Shown here piece after piece: positions 45,603 through 54,820 of a stretch of 64,000 nt of DNA. Below the pieces are notes generated by a model. That model was not told the origin of the DNA. It saw only the letters and a program-made list of their open reading frames with translations, and made no database searches. Position 1 is the stretch's first letter. Every line of letters begins with the position of its first letter. The translations under genes and the position numbers were made by a program. The DNA is taken from positions 62,001 through 126,000 of the forward strand of contig JAFGVE010000023.1 in the NCBI GenBank assembly GCA_016938175.1, read 5' to 3'. The DNA comes from Campylobacterales bacterium. GTDB lineage: Bacteria; Campylobacterota; Campylobacteria; Campylobacterales; Sulfurimonadaceae.

Positions 45603-46685
45603 ATGGCTACCCTTTTAAAAGATTTATACAATAAAAAGTATGTAGAACTACTTGCAAACTCTCTGCAGGCATTAGATAAAACATTCTCATCTAAACAGTT
45701 TTATGCGGATGTATTTGACACTTTTTGGAAAGAAAAAGAGCTCAAAGCTAGAATGACACATTTAGCACTCTGCTTACATAAAAATCTCACTGAAAACTAT
45801 GTTCAAAATATAGAAATTTTAACTGCTACGTTTGCACAAATGAACTATGCATACTCTCTTGAAAACATGCTTTTTTCAACCTATGTAGGTATTTATGGAA
45901 AAAATGATTTTAAACTTTCTATGCAGGCTTTACAGGCTTTTACAATTAACTCTTCATCTGAGTTTGCAATACGAGAGTTCTTACTACTTTATGAAAAAGA
46001 GACACTAAAAGAGATACAAAAATGGGTTTCTCATGAAAATGAGCATATTCGACGACTTGCAAGTGAAGGGTGTCGTCCTAGACTTCCTTGGGCACTCTCA
46101 CTACCAAACTTTAAAAAAGACCCTACTCCTATTTTAGAGATACTAGAGGCACTCAAAAATGATACGAGTCCTTATGTTAGAAAGAGTGTAGCCAATGCTT
46201 TAAATGATATTTCAAAGGACAATCCTGAAATTACACTCCTGATTGCCAAAAGATGGTTACAGGAGGAAGTAAATGAATCACTTATAAAACATGGGTGCAG
46301 AACACTCTTAAAGAGTTCAAATACAGATGCACTCAGCTTATTTGGTTATAGAGCGAAACAGAGTCTGATTTTAACGGAACTTATCTTTGCATCTGAAGTA
46401 CAAATGGGGCAAGATCTAGAGTTTTCTTTCAAACTCTCAGACAATCACACTTTGGGGCATCTTCGGATAGAATTTGCTCTTCATCTGCTTAGAAAAAATG
46501 GAAACTATAATACAAAAGTATTTCAAATTGCACAAAAAGAGTATAACACACAAAGTATAGAACTTAAAAAGTCTTATTCTTTTAAAAAAATAACAACACG
46601 TAACTACTATACAGGTGAACAAGCCATTAGTATTATTGTTAACGGTCTAGTTCTTACAAAATTCTTTTTTACACTACACGACTAA
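45603..46685 (+). CDS. DNA alkylation repair protein (AlkC/AlkD HEAT-repeat glycosylase family)
   Basis: 360-residue protein. Residues 1-255 are HEAT-like helical pairs with the family hallmark RRLASEGCRPRLPW (150-163). The next repeat reads SPYVRKSVANALNDISKDNP. Residues 265-360 are beta-rich (LEFSFKLSDNHTLGHLRIEFALHL ... SIIVNGLVLTKFFFTLHD), like the Ig-like domain of AlkC. Members excise 3-methyladenine or other N-alkylated bases, or are structural. The ATG follows the recO stop directly, so the two repair genes are coupled. Confidence 0.85.
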   Translation: MATLLKDLYNKKYVELLANSLQALDKTFSSKQFYADVFDTFWKEKELKARMTHLALCLHKNLTENYVQNIEILTATFAQMNYAYSLENMLFSTYVGIYGKNDFKLSMQALQAFTINSSSEFAIREFLLLYEKETLKEIQKWVSHENEHIRRLASEGCRPRLPWALSLPNFKKDPTPILEILEALKNDTSPYVRKSVANALNDISKDNPEITLLIAKRWLQEEVNESLIKHGCRTLLKSSNTDALSLFGYRAKQSLILTELIFASEVQMGQDLEFSFKLSDNHTLGHLRIEFALHLLRKNGNYNTKVFQIAQKEYNTQSIELKKSYSFKKITTRNYYTGEQAISIIVNGLVLTKFFFTLHD

Positions 46686-46706
46686 AGAGTTATTTACTCT
46701 TTGGTC
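46680..46706. terminator. Bidirectional terminator hairpin containing both stop codons
   Basis: GACTAAAGAGT-TATTT-ACTCTTTGGTC: an 11-bp stem with one G-T wobble and a 5-base loop. The stop of the AlkC/D-like gene (TAA, 46683-46685) is inside the left arm; the mogA stop (complement of TTA at 46690-46692) starts in the last stem base and runs into the loop. This is the longest hairpin I saw in the window. Confidence 0.7.
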
Positions 46707-47223
46707 TAAATACTTTTATAACATCCTTGTTTGTCTCTATAAAAGGACCCTCAATAAGGTCAATACAATACGGAACTGCCGGAAACACTGCATCAAGACA
46801 CTCACGTATAGACTTTGGCTTTCCTGGTAAGTTTATAATAAGCGATTTGCCTCTAATTCCTGCAGTCTGACGTGAAAGTATTGCTGTAGGAACATACTGA
46901 AGGCTTACTTGACGCATTAATTCTCCAAATCCAGGCATCATTTTCTCACATACATTCTCTGTAGCCTCAGGTGTCACATCACGAAGTGCTGGACCTGTTC
47001 CACCTGTTGTCACCACTAAACAACATCCTGATTCATCACACAACTCCATCATTGTTTTTTCTAACATCTCTTGCTCATCTGGAATACATCTATAAACTAT
47101 TTCAAAGTCACTTTTTAAATACTCTTTCATTGTATCTTGTATTGCCACACCTGAAATATCTTCGTATATTCCTTGACTTGCTCTATCACTTGCAGTGATT
47201 ACACCAATTTTTATCTCACTCAT
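46690..47223 (-). CDS. mogA: Molybdopterin adenylyltransferase (MogA/MoaB type)
   Basis: 177-residue protein that adenylates molybdopterin before metal insertion. Visible are IGVITASDRASQGIYEDISG at the N-terminus, the signature LVVTTGGTGPALRDVTPEATE, and GKSLIINLPGKPKSIRECLDAVFPAVPYCIDL. Length is usual for MogA in this phylum. It is the last gene of aroB-mscS-mtaB-ftsH-like-bioV-mogA. Molybdoenzymes such as nitrate or formate enzymes would be users, but none is in the window. Confidence 0.93.
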   Translation of the reverse strand: MSEIKIGVITASDRASQGIYEDISGVAIQDTMKEYLKSDFEIVYRCIPDEQEMLEKTMMELCDESGCCLVVTTGGTGPALRDVTPEATENVCEKMMPGFGELMRQVSLQYVPTAILSRQTAGIRGKSLIINLPGKPKSIRECLDAVFPAVPYCIDLIEGPFIETNKDVIKVFRPKSK

Positions 47224-47236
47224 CTATACTCCCTAA

Positions 47237-47758
47237 CTACTGTAATTGTAAAAAATGATTTGCATCTTTTATGTATGTTAATGTTGCAACATTTACAAAA
47301 AATTCATAAGCACCTTGAACATCTATAATGGCATCCTTTCCACCAATATAAACTTCTATTTTGACACCTTTTTCTTCTAAATACAAAAATTTTTCGGTAT
47401 CCCAAACATATTCTAAAAGTTCTTGAAGCTCTTCAAAAGAGTTTGTAGTTCGCTTGACTATCTTTTCATTATAAGGTGCAAAACAAGAGCGTATAAACTC
47501 TTTTAAGTAAAGCTCTTTATTTATTTTATAAGTACGTAACTGTAAACGTTTAAATTTTTCATCTTTTGTTTGGAAAAAAGCAGGAGAAAAAAGCTGTAAA
47601 GTGTCTACTCTCTGTGCATTTTGAAGCATCTGATATGCAGTGTTTAAAGCCTTGATCGCTCCATAACTAAATCCACATACAGTATAATTACTCTCTAATG
47701 TAAAGTCACTAAAGAGATACTCCTCATCTAGCAAAGAAAAACCACTATAAAATTTCAT
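47237..47758 (-). CDS. bioV: Pimeloyl-ACP methyl ester esterase, BioV type
   Basis: 173-residue compact alpha/beta hydrolase. The nucleophile elbow is CGFSYGAIKAL (Ser31); Asp142 (IGGKDAII) and His168 (DANHFL) complete a plausible triad. It matches the short BioV esterase described in Helicobacter, which ends pimeloyl-ACP synthesis for biotin in place of BioH. The start FYSGF and the small size fit. It overlaps the FtsH-like gene by 14 bases; no other bio gene is adjacent here. Confidence 0.8.
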   Translation of the reverse strand: MKFYSGFSLLDEEYLFSDFTLESNYTVCGFSYGAIKALNTAYQMLQNAQRVDTLQLFSPAFFQTKDEKFKRLQLRTYKINKELYLKEFIRSCFAPYNEKIVKRTTNSFEELQELLEYVWDTEKFLYLEEKGVKIEVYIGGKDAIIDVQGAYEFFVNVATLTYIKDANHFLQLQ

Positions 47759-49397
47759 CTAAAAAACTCGAAACTTCTGCCTTAGTTATACTCTCACGCT
47801 CAAGTAAAACAGCTTCTACTTTTTGCATCACATCATTTAAAGATCCAAGTAAAATAGTACACTCTTCATAAAAACGTTTGAGTATAAGTTCTTGTTCAGC
47901 CTCTAAAGGCAGTAGTGAAGATGCCATACCATACTCATTACACATCTGCTCTACAAGTTTTTTTGCTTCATCAAGATCATTTTTCACACTACTAGAGTGC
48001 TCAGAATAGCGGATATGACAAGCAACCATTCCAGCTAAGAGCATTTTAACTCTAAACTCAATTTCCTGTTTTATAAGCGGCTCATCTGTTGCAGGTGTTA
48101 AATGTTCGTTTGAAAGTATGAGCTTTTCAAAAGGCAGATTATAATAAGTTGCAACAATAACTTTTCCGGCTTGATAGGTAATTCTATAAGCCTTTTGCTT
48201 ATCATTGAGCATCTGCAGTTTTTTCTTTCCAAACATTACCTTATCTTTAACCTGCTCAAAATGTTCAATTGTTACTTGAAAATCATTCTGTCTTAAAGAT
48301 AAAAGAGCTGCTTCATTTACAAGTGCTGCAAGAGAGGCACCATTAAAGCCTACTGTCATATTTGCAACTGTTCTGACATCGACTTCATGAGGAATTTCAG
48401 AGAGATATTTTTTTAAAATTGATTCACGTTCACGTTTTGTTGGAAGTTCTACAAAAATACGTCTGTCAAATCTTCCTGCACGCAGTAGTGCGGAATCAAG
48501 TACATCTATTTTATTCGTTGCAGCGATAACTATAACGCCGCTTGAGCCCTCAAAACCATCCATTTCTGTAAGTAATTGATTTAAAGTTGCCTCACGTTCA
48601 TCATTGCGCTGTCCTTCACGTTTTTTCCCAACAGCATCAATCTCATCTATAAAGATGATAGATGGCGCATTTTTCTTTGCTGCTGCAAAAAGTTCATGAA
48701 CACGTTTAGCACCCATACCCACATAAATTTGAACAAATGAAGCTCCACTCTGGTAATAAAATGGTACTTCGGCTGCATGAGCAACTGCTTTTGCTATCAT
48801 AGTTTTTCCAACACCTGGAGGCCCTACTAGTAAGACACCACGAGGCATTCTCGCGCCAAAACTTTTATAGCGTTTTGGATTTTTCATAAAATCTATAATC
48901 TCTTCAAGTTCTGCCTTAACATCACTAATCCCTCCAATATCTGAAAAGCTTACATCACTTTTTGTCGCTTGAATAACTGAAGATGCTTCTAGAGGATTTG
49001 TAGATGCAACATTTTTTATAATACCTGAAGTCCCAATACTCACACCACTTAGTTTCTGCCAATAACGTAGACCTAAAGAACCCAAACCTAAAAAGAGTAC
49101 TAAAAAGAGTATATAAATCAGCCAGTTTGATTCATTGCCAACTTCAACTTTATAATCGACAAACATTGCAGGTGTAACCTGTGAAGAGGCTATTTTAAAG
49201 AAGTTTTGAGAAGTTTTGAGATAAACGTACTCTTTTGTCACAACTACTTTTGTAACATTACGGTTTTGTAAAAGTGTTTTTGCATCTTTAAGAGTTATTG
49301 CTTCAGCATTGTCTCTTAAAATAGCAAAGAGTACAAGAGCTATAATGATAAAAGCTGAAACATATAGAGCAATTCTAGTTGTCTTAGATGCAGGCAT
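47745..49397 (-). CDS. FtsH-like membrane AAA protein with degenerate protease site
   Basis: 550 residues from ATG 49397, chosen because GGGAGG lies 9 bases upstream; an ATG at 49406 would abut it. Two membrane helices (about 8-27 and 92-112) flank a periplasmic segment. The AAA domain is intact: Walker A GPPGVGKT (192-199), Walker B IIFIDEID, pore loop FVQIYVGMGAKRV, and the second region of homology ending RAGRFDRRIF. In the peptidase domain the zinc motif HEAGH reads YQAGK (408-412); the later Asp474 (KNDL) remains. It is therefore probably an unfoldase or regulator without proteolysis. I recall an FtsH-like gene at the same place (HP0286) in H. pylori. Confidence 0.88.
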   Translation of the reverse strand: MPASKTTRIALYVSAFIIIALVLFAILRDNAEAITLKDAKTLLQNRNVTKVVVTKEYVYLKTSQNFFKIASSQVTPAMFVDYKVEVGNESNWLIYILFLVLFLGLGSLGLRYWQKLSGVSIGTSGIIKNVASTNPLEASSVIQATKSDVSFSDIGGISDVKAELEEIIDFMKNPKRYKSFGARMPRGVLLVGPPGVGKTMIAKAVAHAAEVPFYYQSGASFVQIYVGMGAKRVHELFAAAKKNAPSIIFIDEIDAVGKKREGQRNDEREATLNQLLTEMDGFEGSSGVIVIAATNKIDVLDSALLRAGRFDRRIFVELPTKRERESILKKYLSEIPHEVDVRTVANMTVGFNGASLAALVNEAALLSLRQNDFQVTIEHFEQVKDKVMFGKKKLQMLNDKQKAYRITYQAGKVIVATYYNLPFEKLILSNEHLTPATDEPLIKQEIEFRVKMLLAGMVACHIRYSEHSSSVKNDLDEAKKLVEQMCNEYGMASSLLPLEAEQELILKRFYEECTILLGSLNDVMQKVEAVLLERESITKAEVSSFLDEIL

Positions 49398-50634
49398 AGT
49401 TAGCATCCTCCCTTACTTCGTATTTGGAGATATTTATCCAGTTTCCAACAAGATCCTCTTTGGAATCTACAACAATTTTATTAAAATGTTGGTCAAGTCC
49501 ATGATAAAGACCATCTTTATAAGACTCTATAAGTACATCCAACTCCCCAGAAAAACTTTTTCTGAAGGCTAAATTTTTCTCTTGCACTAAAGACTCTATC
49601 TCGTGTAGACGCTCTTTTGCGACTTTACCATTTACTTCTGGTTTCATTGTTGCAGATGGTGTTCCATCACGTTTAGAGTATGTAAAGGCATGCAGATGTG
49701 TTAAAGGCAACTCTCTTGCATTTTGCATCGCTTCACTCCACAACTCTTCACTCTCACCCGGATGCCCTGTGATAAAATCCGTTCCAATTGCAAAACCCTT
49801 TGAAGCTAAAAACTCAAAAAGCTCTCTATCTTGTTTATAGACATTACGTCTATTCATGAGTTTAAGCATCTGTGGTGCCGTATGTTGCAGTGCTATATGC
49901 ATATGCTTCTCAAGCCAAGGCTCATCTAAAATCTCTTTAAATTCGTCACTTATCTGTATAGGTTCAACACTTCCGAGTCGGATGCGTCTAACCCCACGGA
50001 TTTGAGACATTTTTTTCATTAAACGTGCTAGTGAACTGCGTCTGTCCTGACCATAAGAACCTACGTTTGTTCCAGTAAGAATAAACTCCCCAAAACCATT
50101 GAGTGCAAGTGTACTAATCTGTTCAAGAATCTTCTCCTCATCCATACTTCTAGCATCACCGCGAACATAGGGGATAATACAGTATGAACAACGAAAGTTA
50201 CACCCTTCTTGAATTTTAATAAATGCCCTGCTTTTACCAACAAACTCATTAACGACTGTATCGTCTATATGGTTTAAGTCACCTGGGTCATAAAAAGGCT
50301 GTTCAGTCTTTAAAAGTGTATCTATTTTTTGTTTTTCACTCTGACCAAAAACGCCATGTACTCTTCCCTCTTTTAAAAGTGATTCCCCTTTTGTATGCGC
50401 TCCACATCCTGTCAAAAAGATTTTGGCTTTATTGTGACTCTTTTCCACTCCCGAAATATAAGTACGTACATGTGTATCTGCACCATTGGTTACTGTACAT
50501 GAATTAATTACAATCGCATCTGCTTCACTCTCATTATGCGTAATCTCATAATCCTTCATTGCACTCATCATAACCTGTGAATCATAAAGGTTTGTACGAC
50601 AACCGAATGTTTTAAAATATACTTTTTTCTTCAT
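49384..50634 (-). CDS. mtaB: tRNA t6A37 methylthiotransferase
   Basis: 416-residue radical SAM enzyme converting t6A37 to ms2t6A37. The N-terminal UPF0004 cluster cysteines are in KTFGCRTNLYDSQ, INSCTVTN and FLTGCGAH. The radical SAM motif is EGCNFRCSYCIIPYVRG. The C-terminal part fits a TRAM-less or divergent TRAM MtaB. It depends on the t6A made by the TsaE-containing complex encoded elsewhere in this window. It overlaps the FtsH-like start and directly follows the mechanosensitive channel gene. Confidence 0.92.
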   Translation of the reverse strand: MKKKVYFKTFGCRTNLYDSQVMMSAMKDYEITHNESEADAIVINSCTVTNGADTHVRTYISGVEKSHNKAKIFLTGCGAHTKGESLLKEGRVHGVFGQSEKQKIDTLLKTEQPFYDPGDLNHIDDTVVNEFVGKSRAFIKIQEGCNFRCSYCIIPYVRGDARSMDEEKILEQISTLALNGFGEFILTGTNVGSYGQDRRSSLARLMKKMSQIRGVRRIRLGSVEPIQISDEFKEILDEPWLEKHMHIALQHTAPQMLKLMNRRNVYKQDRELFEFLASKGFAIGTDFITGHPGESEELWSEAMQNARELPLTHLHAFTYSKRDGTPSATMKPEVNGKVAKERLHEIESLVQEKNLAFRKSFSGELDVLIESYKDGLYHGLDQHFNKIVVDSKEDLVGNWINISKYEVREDANYACI

Positions 50635-52263
50635 CTACACAATCTCATGCTGATGTGGACTTGTCTCTTGAGAACGCATAGAGACATTGAGTTTTTGTGT
50701 AGGATATGCAATAGTAATATCATCTTCTTTATTAAATGCATCGATTATTTCCGTTGAAATAACCGTACGTAGTGTCAAGGTTGCATAGGCATTGGTCAGA
50801 TACCACGTTTCAATACTTAAACCATTTTCAATTATAAGTGCATTGACACGAGGTTCAACATTTGTATTTTTTAAACTATAGTGCTGTCTCAGTTTATTAA
50901 GCTGTTTTCTCGTAATATCTGTATAACCTTTTGAAAACTTTTTAGCAATTTCTCGTGTTAAATGCATCGCTTTTTTATGGTTAGAGTCAAAAGTAATTGT
51001 AATTGCTATACCATCCCACACTGTTTTTAAAGAGTTATGTGTATAGTTAGAAATCATACGAGTAAAGACATAGTTGTTTGGAATAAATATAATACGTCCT
51101 GCACGGCGATTATCCAGTACGGAAGTAAGGGTTACATCTTCTAAGAGTGTCATTCTAAGCAGCGAAATGTCCATAACATCCCCCACGTACTTCATTCCGT
51201 CCATATCAACACGAATTCTATCGCCTACGTTTATACTTCCACCAATAACAATCACAAGCCAGCCTAAGATACTCATAAACCAGTCTTTCATTGCAATTGC
51301 AATACCCGCGGAAGCAAAACCTAAAATGGTTACTAAATAACCTGCATTTTCGATGTAATTAAAAAAGAGTATGAGTAATATAAGTGAAAAGTTAGCAAAT
51401 GTAATAATCTTGTTTGCCATATAAAAACGCTGATTATCTGTAATATATTTTTTAATAACAAGTTTTAAAAGAAACGAAATTAGGAATACAAAAAGGATAA
51501 TAGTTCCGATTTTTGCAAGTCTATATACCTGCGTTTCAATACTTTTGTTTATATTTGTCTCAACAATCTCTAAACGCTGCTCATAAACATTGAGCGTAAC
51601 GCTCATGGTATCTAAAGCTGTTTCAAAACGCTCAAGTTGTGTTTTTTTCTCTTTTGCGGCATCTTTAAACTGCTCTTTTGTATCTAAGGAAACTAAATCT
51701 GAATATATCTCACTCTCTTTTCTCAAGAGTAAAACGAGATCATTTAAATTCTCCTGCTTCTTTTTATACTCATCAACATTTTCATTGAGCGTTTTTATAA
51801 GAGAAAGCCCTGTAAAAATATCAAATGGATTTGAAATCTCTATATTTTCATGAATTGCAGGTGGTGTTATGAGCTTTGAAAAAGGAGCATCACTTTCACC
51901 TTTTAGTTTTTCAACCTGTAATGAGAGAATGTTCTCCTTAGAAATAAGTGCGTTAAGTTCATCCCTATCACTTGTACTTTTTGCATATTTTGCGAGGTAG
52001 TCAATTCTTTTTTTAATTTTTTCAAGAGAGTTTTTAATCTCTAAAGAAGTTAAATACGAAGAGTAACTTTTCATCCAGACATTATTGTCATCTATTTCAT
52101 TTTCAATACTCTGTAAATTTTTTTTAAGATTTGTAATACGCTCTTGTAGGGCAAGTTCTTTGTTTTGCGCCAACTCCTCAGCCGTTAGTTTAGGCTCAGC
52201 TTCTGCAAAGAGTGAAGTAGTGAAAAAAATTGATATTAAAAGGAGCGAAAAAACAAAACGCAT
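50635..52263 (-). CDS. Mechanosensitive ion channel (MscS family) with periplasmic coiled coil
   Basis: 542 residues: signal peptide (1-20, ending SLFA), a periplasmic coiled coil (about 25-245), four or so membrane helices (about 255-350), then the MscS beta domain and C-terminal domain (345-520). The pore-lining/upper beta segment reads GGSINVGDRIRVDMDGMKYVGDVMDISLLRM. The structure resembles larger MscK/YbdG-like channels that relieve osmotic pressure. Its ATG overlaps the aroB stop (TGATG). I recall an MscS homologue at the same place (HP0284) in H. pylori. Confidence 0.9.
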   Translation of the reverse strand: MRFVFSLLLISIFFTTSLFAEAEPKLTAEELAQNKELALQERITNLKKNLQSIENEIDDNNVWMKSYSSYLTSLEIKNSLEKIKKRIDYLAKYAKSTSDRDELNALISKENILSLQVEKLKGESDAPFSKLITPPAIHENIEISNPFDIFTGLSLIKTLNENVDEYKKKQENLNDLVLLLRKESEIYSDLVSLDTKEQFKDAAKEKKTQLERFETALDTMSVTLNVYEQRLEIVETNINKSIETQVYRLAKIGTIILFVFLISFLLKLVIKKYITDNQRFYMANKIITFANFSLILLILFFNYIENAGYLVTILGFASAGIAIAMKDWFMSILGWLVIVIGGSINVGDRIRVDMDGMKYVGDVMDISLLRMTLLEDVTLTSVLDNRRAGRIIFIPNNYVFTRMISNYTHNSLKTVWDGIAITITFDSNHKKAMHLTREIAKKFSKGYTDITRKQLNKLRQHYSLKNTNVEPRVNALIIENGLSIETWYLTNAYATLTLRTVISTEIIDAFNKEDDITIAYPTQKLNVSMRSQETSPHQHEIV

Positions 52264-53312
52264 CAGCTGACTCCATGGTTTTGCAAAACTTTCAATACCA
52301 ACTCTCTATCAATATCATCAGGCATCTCAACACCACCAATATGTAGTGGCAAGATAAAGGTTACATTAGTATCAGAACTCTTTTTATCGAGAAAAAATGT
52401 TTCATAAAAGCTTTCAATATTGGCAATTTTATAACTCGTTGGAAGTGCATACTTTTCCAAAACTCTTTTCACTCTCAGAGCTTCATTTTCTGTCATTCGA
52501 CCCGTTGTAACTGCCATTTCATTAGCCATTACCATTCCTATCGCAACTGCTTCTCCATGTAAATATTTTTTATAAGCCGTCTCATTTTCTATAACGTGAC
52601 CAAAAGTGTGTCCATAGTTTAAAGCCGCACGTAAACCATGCTCTTTTTCATCTTGTGCTACAACTCCAGCTTTCGTCTGTACAGCTTGTTTAATAGCCTC
52701 TTGAAGAACCTTCTCATCTCTTAAGTCAGCTGATTCTAAATAGTCAAAAAAGTCACTATTAAAAGTAACTGCCATCTTCACAACTTCTGCTACACCAGCA
52801 CCAAATTCACGACTAGGAAGTGTTTTTAAAAAGTAGGGGTCAATATATACAGCCTTAGGTTGATGAAAAGCTCCTATCAAATTTTTTCCATAGCTATTAT
52901 TCATACCTGTTTTTCCACCTACACTAGCATCAACTTGTGAAAGTAATGTTGTAGGAATCTGTACAAAATCAATACCTCTTTGGTAAATACTAGCAGCATA
53001 ACCTGTCATATCACCAATAACACCACCACCAAACGCAATAAGCATAGACTTTCTGTTAAAACGATGATTAAAAAGTGACTCAAGAATAGTATTGATAGAG
53101 TCTTGATTTTTATACTCTTCACCATCTGGCACAGTGATAATATAAAGCTCTTTAGCACTAATTTTTGAAAGAAGATAGCCAAGATGTAGGCCAGCAACCT
53201 TAGGGTTAGTAACTATAGCTACTTTTGTATCGAAATAAGTCTCAGGAATTGTATCAATTGTAATATCGTATGAGTTGTCTATAGTCTTTTTTAGGGGGAT
53301 GTTTACTTGCAT
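52263..53312 (-). CDS. aroB: 3-dehydroquinate synthase
   Basis: 349-residue NAD- and metal-dependent enzyme, second step of the shikimate pathway. Signature segments: PDGEEYKNQDSINTIL, FGGGVIGDMTGYAASIYQRG, QIPTTLLSQVDASVGGKTGMN, FHQPKAVYIDP, and the metal His region NYGHTFGHVIE with HGEAVAIGM. Length is typical. A predicted minus-strand -10 (TATTAT at about 53338-53343) and the upstream terminator show that it starts its own operon: aroB-mscS-mtaB-ftsH-like-bioV-mogA. Confidence 0.96.
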   Translation of the reverse strand: MQVNIPLKKTIDNSYDITIDTIPETYFDTKVAIVTNPKVAGLHLGYLLSKISAKELYIITVPDGEEYKNQDSINTILESLFNHRFNRKSMLIAFGGGVIGDMTGYAASIYQRGIDFVQIPTTLLSQVDASVGGKTGMNNSYGKNLIGAFHQPKAVYIDPYFLKTLPSREFGAGVAEVVKMAVTFNSDFFDYLESADLRDEKVLQEAIKQAVQTKAGVVAQDEKEHGLRAALNYGHTFGHVIENETAYKKYLHGEAVAIGMVMANEMAVTTGRMTENEALRVKRVLEKYALPTSYKIANIESFYETFFLDKKSSDTNVTFILPLHIGGVEMPDDIDRELVLKVLQNHGVS

Positions 53313-53358
53313 GTCTTATCCAAAATTTATATGACTTAGATAATACTTTATTTTTACT

Positions 53359-53380
53359 AAAAAATGGCTAAATTAGCCAA
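53359..53380 (-). terminator. Rho-independent terminator after the COG3400 gene
   Basis: On the minus strand TGGCTAATTTAGCCA (7-bp palindromic arms around one base; about 5 bp plus loop when folded) is followed by six T residues. It begins 4 bases after the stop codon of the upstream gene and just before the aroB promoter. This is the most canonical terminator in the window. Confidence 0.75.
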
Positions 53381-53383
53381 ATT

Positions 53384-54790
53384 TTAGAGTTGTACAGGAA
53401 TAAACACCTGATGAAAATCATCTAATTTATGATACAGGCGCTCACTGTCAGTCGAAAAAATTGTATACATTTTTGGAGTTGTCAATTTCTGCGTAAAAGG
53501 TAAAATCTGAACAAAATTCTCTTTTTGTTTGAGTACACGTATAGGGTTTTCATTCTCTTGAAACACCTTAATAGACTTAGAAAAAATAGTTGATAGATTA
53601 TAATAATGCTCTATAACCTGCTCTTTTTCACTCTGATGCTCATTTAAGAAGTTATAGAGTTCTAAATTAAAGCCCATCTGTTCTGAGATATCAAAAATTG
53701 TTGCAGACACCTTCTCCAAATCTCTATTGTCCGAGAGAATAACGGCAGCATCTTTTACTGTAGAGAACTGTTTATTCGAGAGCTTCATAACTGGGACATG
53801 CGCATCATAAAGTACTTTTCTTACATTGTTGTTCGCAAACATCTCTTTAGAAACAATCACCAAACCGACATGATATGTTTTAATATCTGAATGAAACTGC
53901 TCGTCTATATTTACACTGTCATAATCTATATTTACTACGATGTTGACATCTCTAAAACTCTTAATGTATTCAAGAATCTCAATATTGGAAGGATTAACAA
54001 TCTTAATGACCAAATCATACTTGAATTTTTTATAAACAAAAATAGCACGACGAACCAGTTCGGGAATGATATCGTGACTTACTATATTCATGTCAATGTA
54101 GAGCATAACATTTGTTCCAAAAGGCTCTGGAAACTGACCTAATTCACGTTTAATCGACCTGTAAACAGACTTTAACACGGTAGGATCACCTACAAGTACC
54201 AAAATGTCATTAGGTTGTATCATTCTACGGCGTGAAGGCATTAATAGCTTTCTGTTTCTATAAAGGGCTACAATTCTCCAGTTTTTTTGCTCAATAACAC
54301 CTAAATGCTTATAAACAAAAGAGCTTCCAAATGGTACAAGAACCTCCATGATTTCGCCCTCTCCAAGCCCAACATTTTGCGCTATAACGGGTACATTTGG
54401 AAGATAATCAATAAAACGCGACGCTAAAATCTCATTGGAATTCACTAAAGCGACATTGGGGTCTTCATTAGTCATTTGCCATTGATTGAGAACAATAATA
54501 CGCAACTGCTTTTTAATTGCTCTAATATTTTTAATAGTAATTTCTACATCTTGTTGGTTTTCTAAAATTATAAAAACCTGTACAAACTCCATTTTTAAAA
54601 GGTTTGCAAGTTTATAAAAACTGGTAGAATCAAATTCATAAAATTTAAAACGTGCAGGATTTATATCTTCATACTTCTTCTCTTTAGCTTGTACAACGTA
54701 GTAAATATTTTCGCTTGTGTAGGTCTCATTAACCCTTTGAACGAAATGCTCACCAACTTTTCCATCACTAATAATCAGTATCTTTTTCAT
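53384..54790 (-). CDS. COG3400-type protein with TrkA-like nucleotide-binding and TrkA-C domains
   Basis: 468-residue cytoplasmic protein. Residues 1-115 form a Rossmann-like TrkA-N domain (KKILIISDGKVGEHFVQRV, though the GxGxxG loop is not classical). Residues about 130-215 form a TrkA-C/RCK-C domain (GEIMEVLVPFGSSFVYKHLGV ... NDILVLVGDPTVLKSVYR). The rest is a second Rossmann-like half. No membrane helix is present, so it would regulate a separate K+ or other transporter, or act as a stand-alone sensor. I recall a homologue (HP0282) beside aroB in H. pylori. Confidence 0.75.
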   Translation of the reverse strand: MKKILIISDGKVGEHFVQRVNETYTSENIYYVVQAKEKKYEDINPARFKFYEFDSTSFYKLANLLKMEFVQVFIILENQQDVEITIKNIRAIKKQLRIIVLNQWQMTNEDPNVALVNSNEILASRFIDYLPNVPVIAQNVGLGEGEIMEVLVPFGSSFVYKHLGVIEQKNWRIVALYRNRKLLMPSRRRMIQPNDILVLVGDPTVLKSVYRSIKRELGQFPEPFGTNVMLYIDMNIVSHDIIPELVRRAIFVYKKFKYDLVIKIVNPSNIEILEYIKSFRDVNIVVNIDYDSVNIDEQFHSDIKTYHVGLVIVSKEMFANNNVRKVLYDAHVPVMKLSNKQFSTVKDAAVILSDNRDLEKVSATIFDISEQMGFNLELYNFLNEHQSEKEQVIEHYYNLSTIFSKSIKVFQENENPIRVLKQKENFVQILPFTQKLTTPKMYTIFSTDSERLYHKLDDFHQVFIPVQL

Positions 54791-54820
54791 AAAGCCATTA
54801 TAACCAAAAAAGAGCTACAC

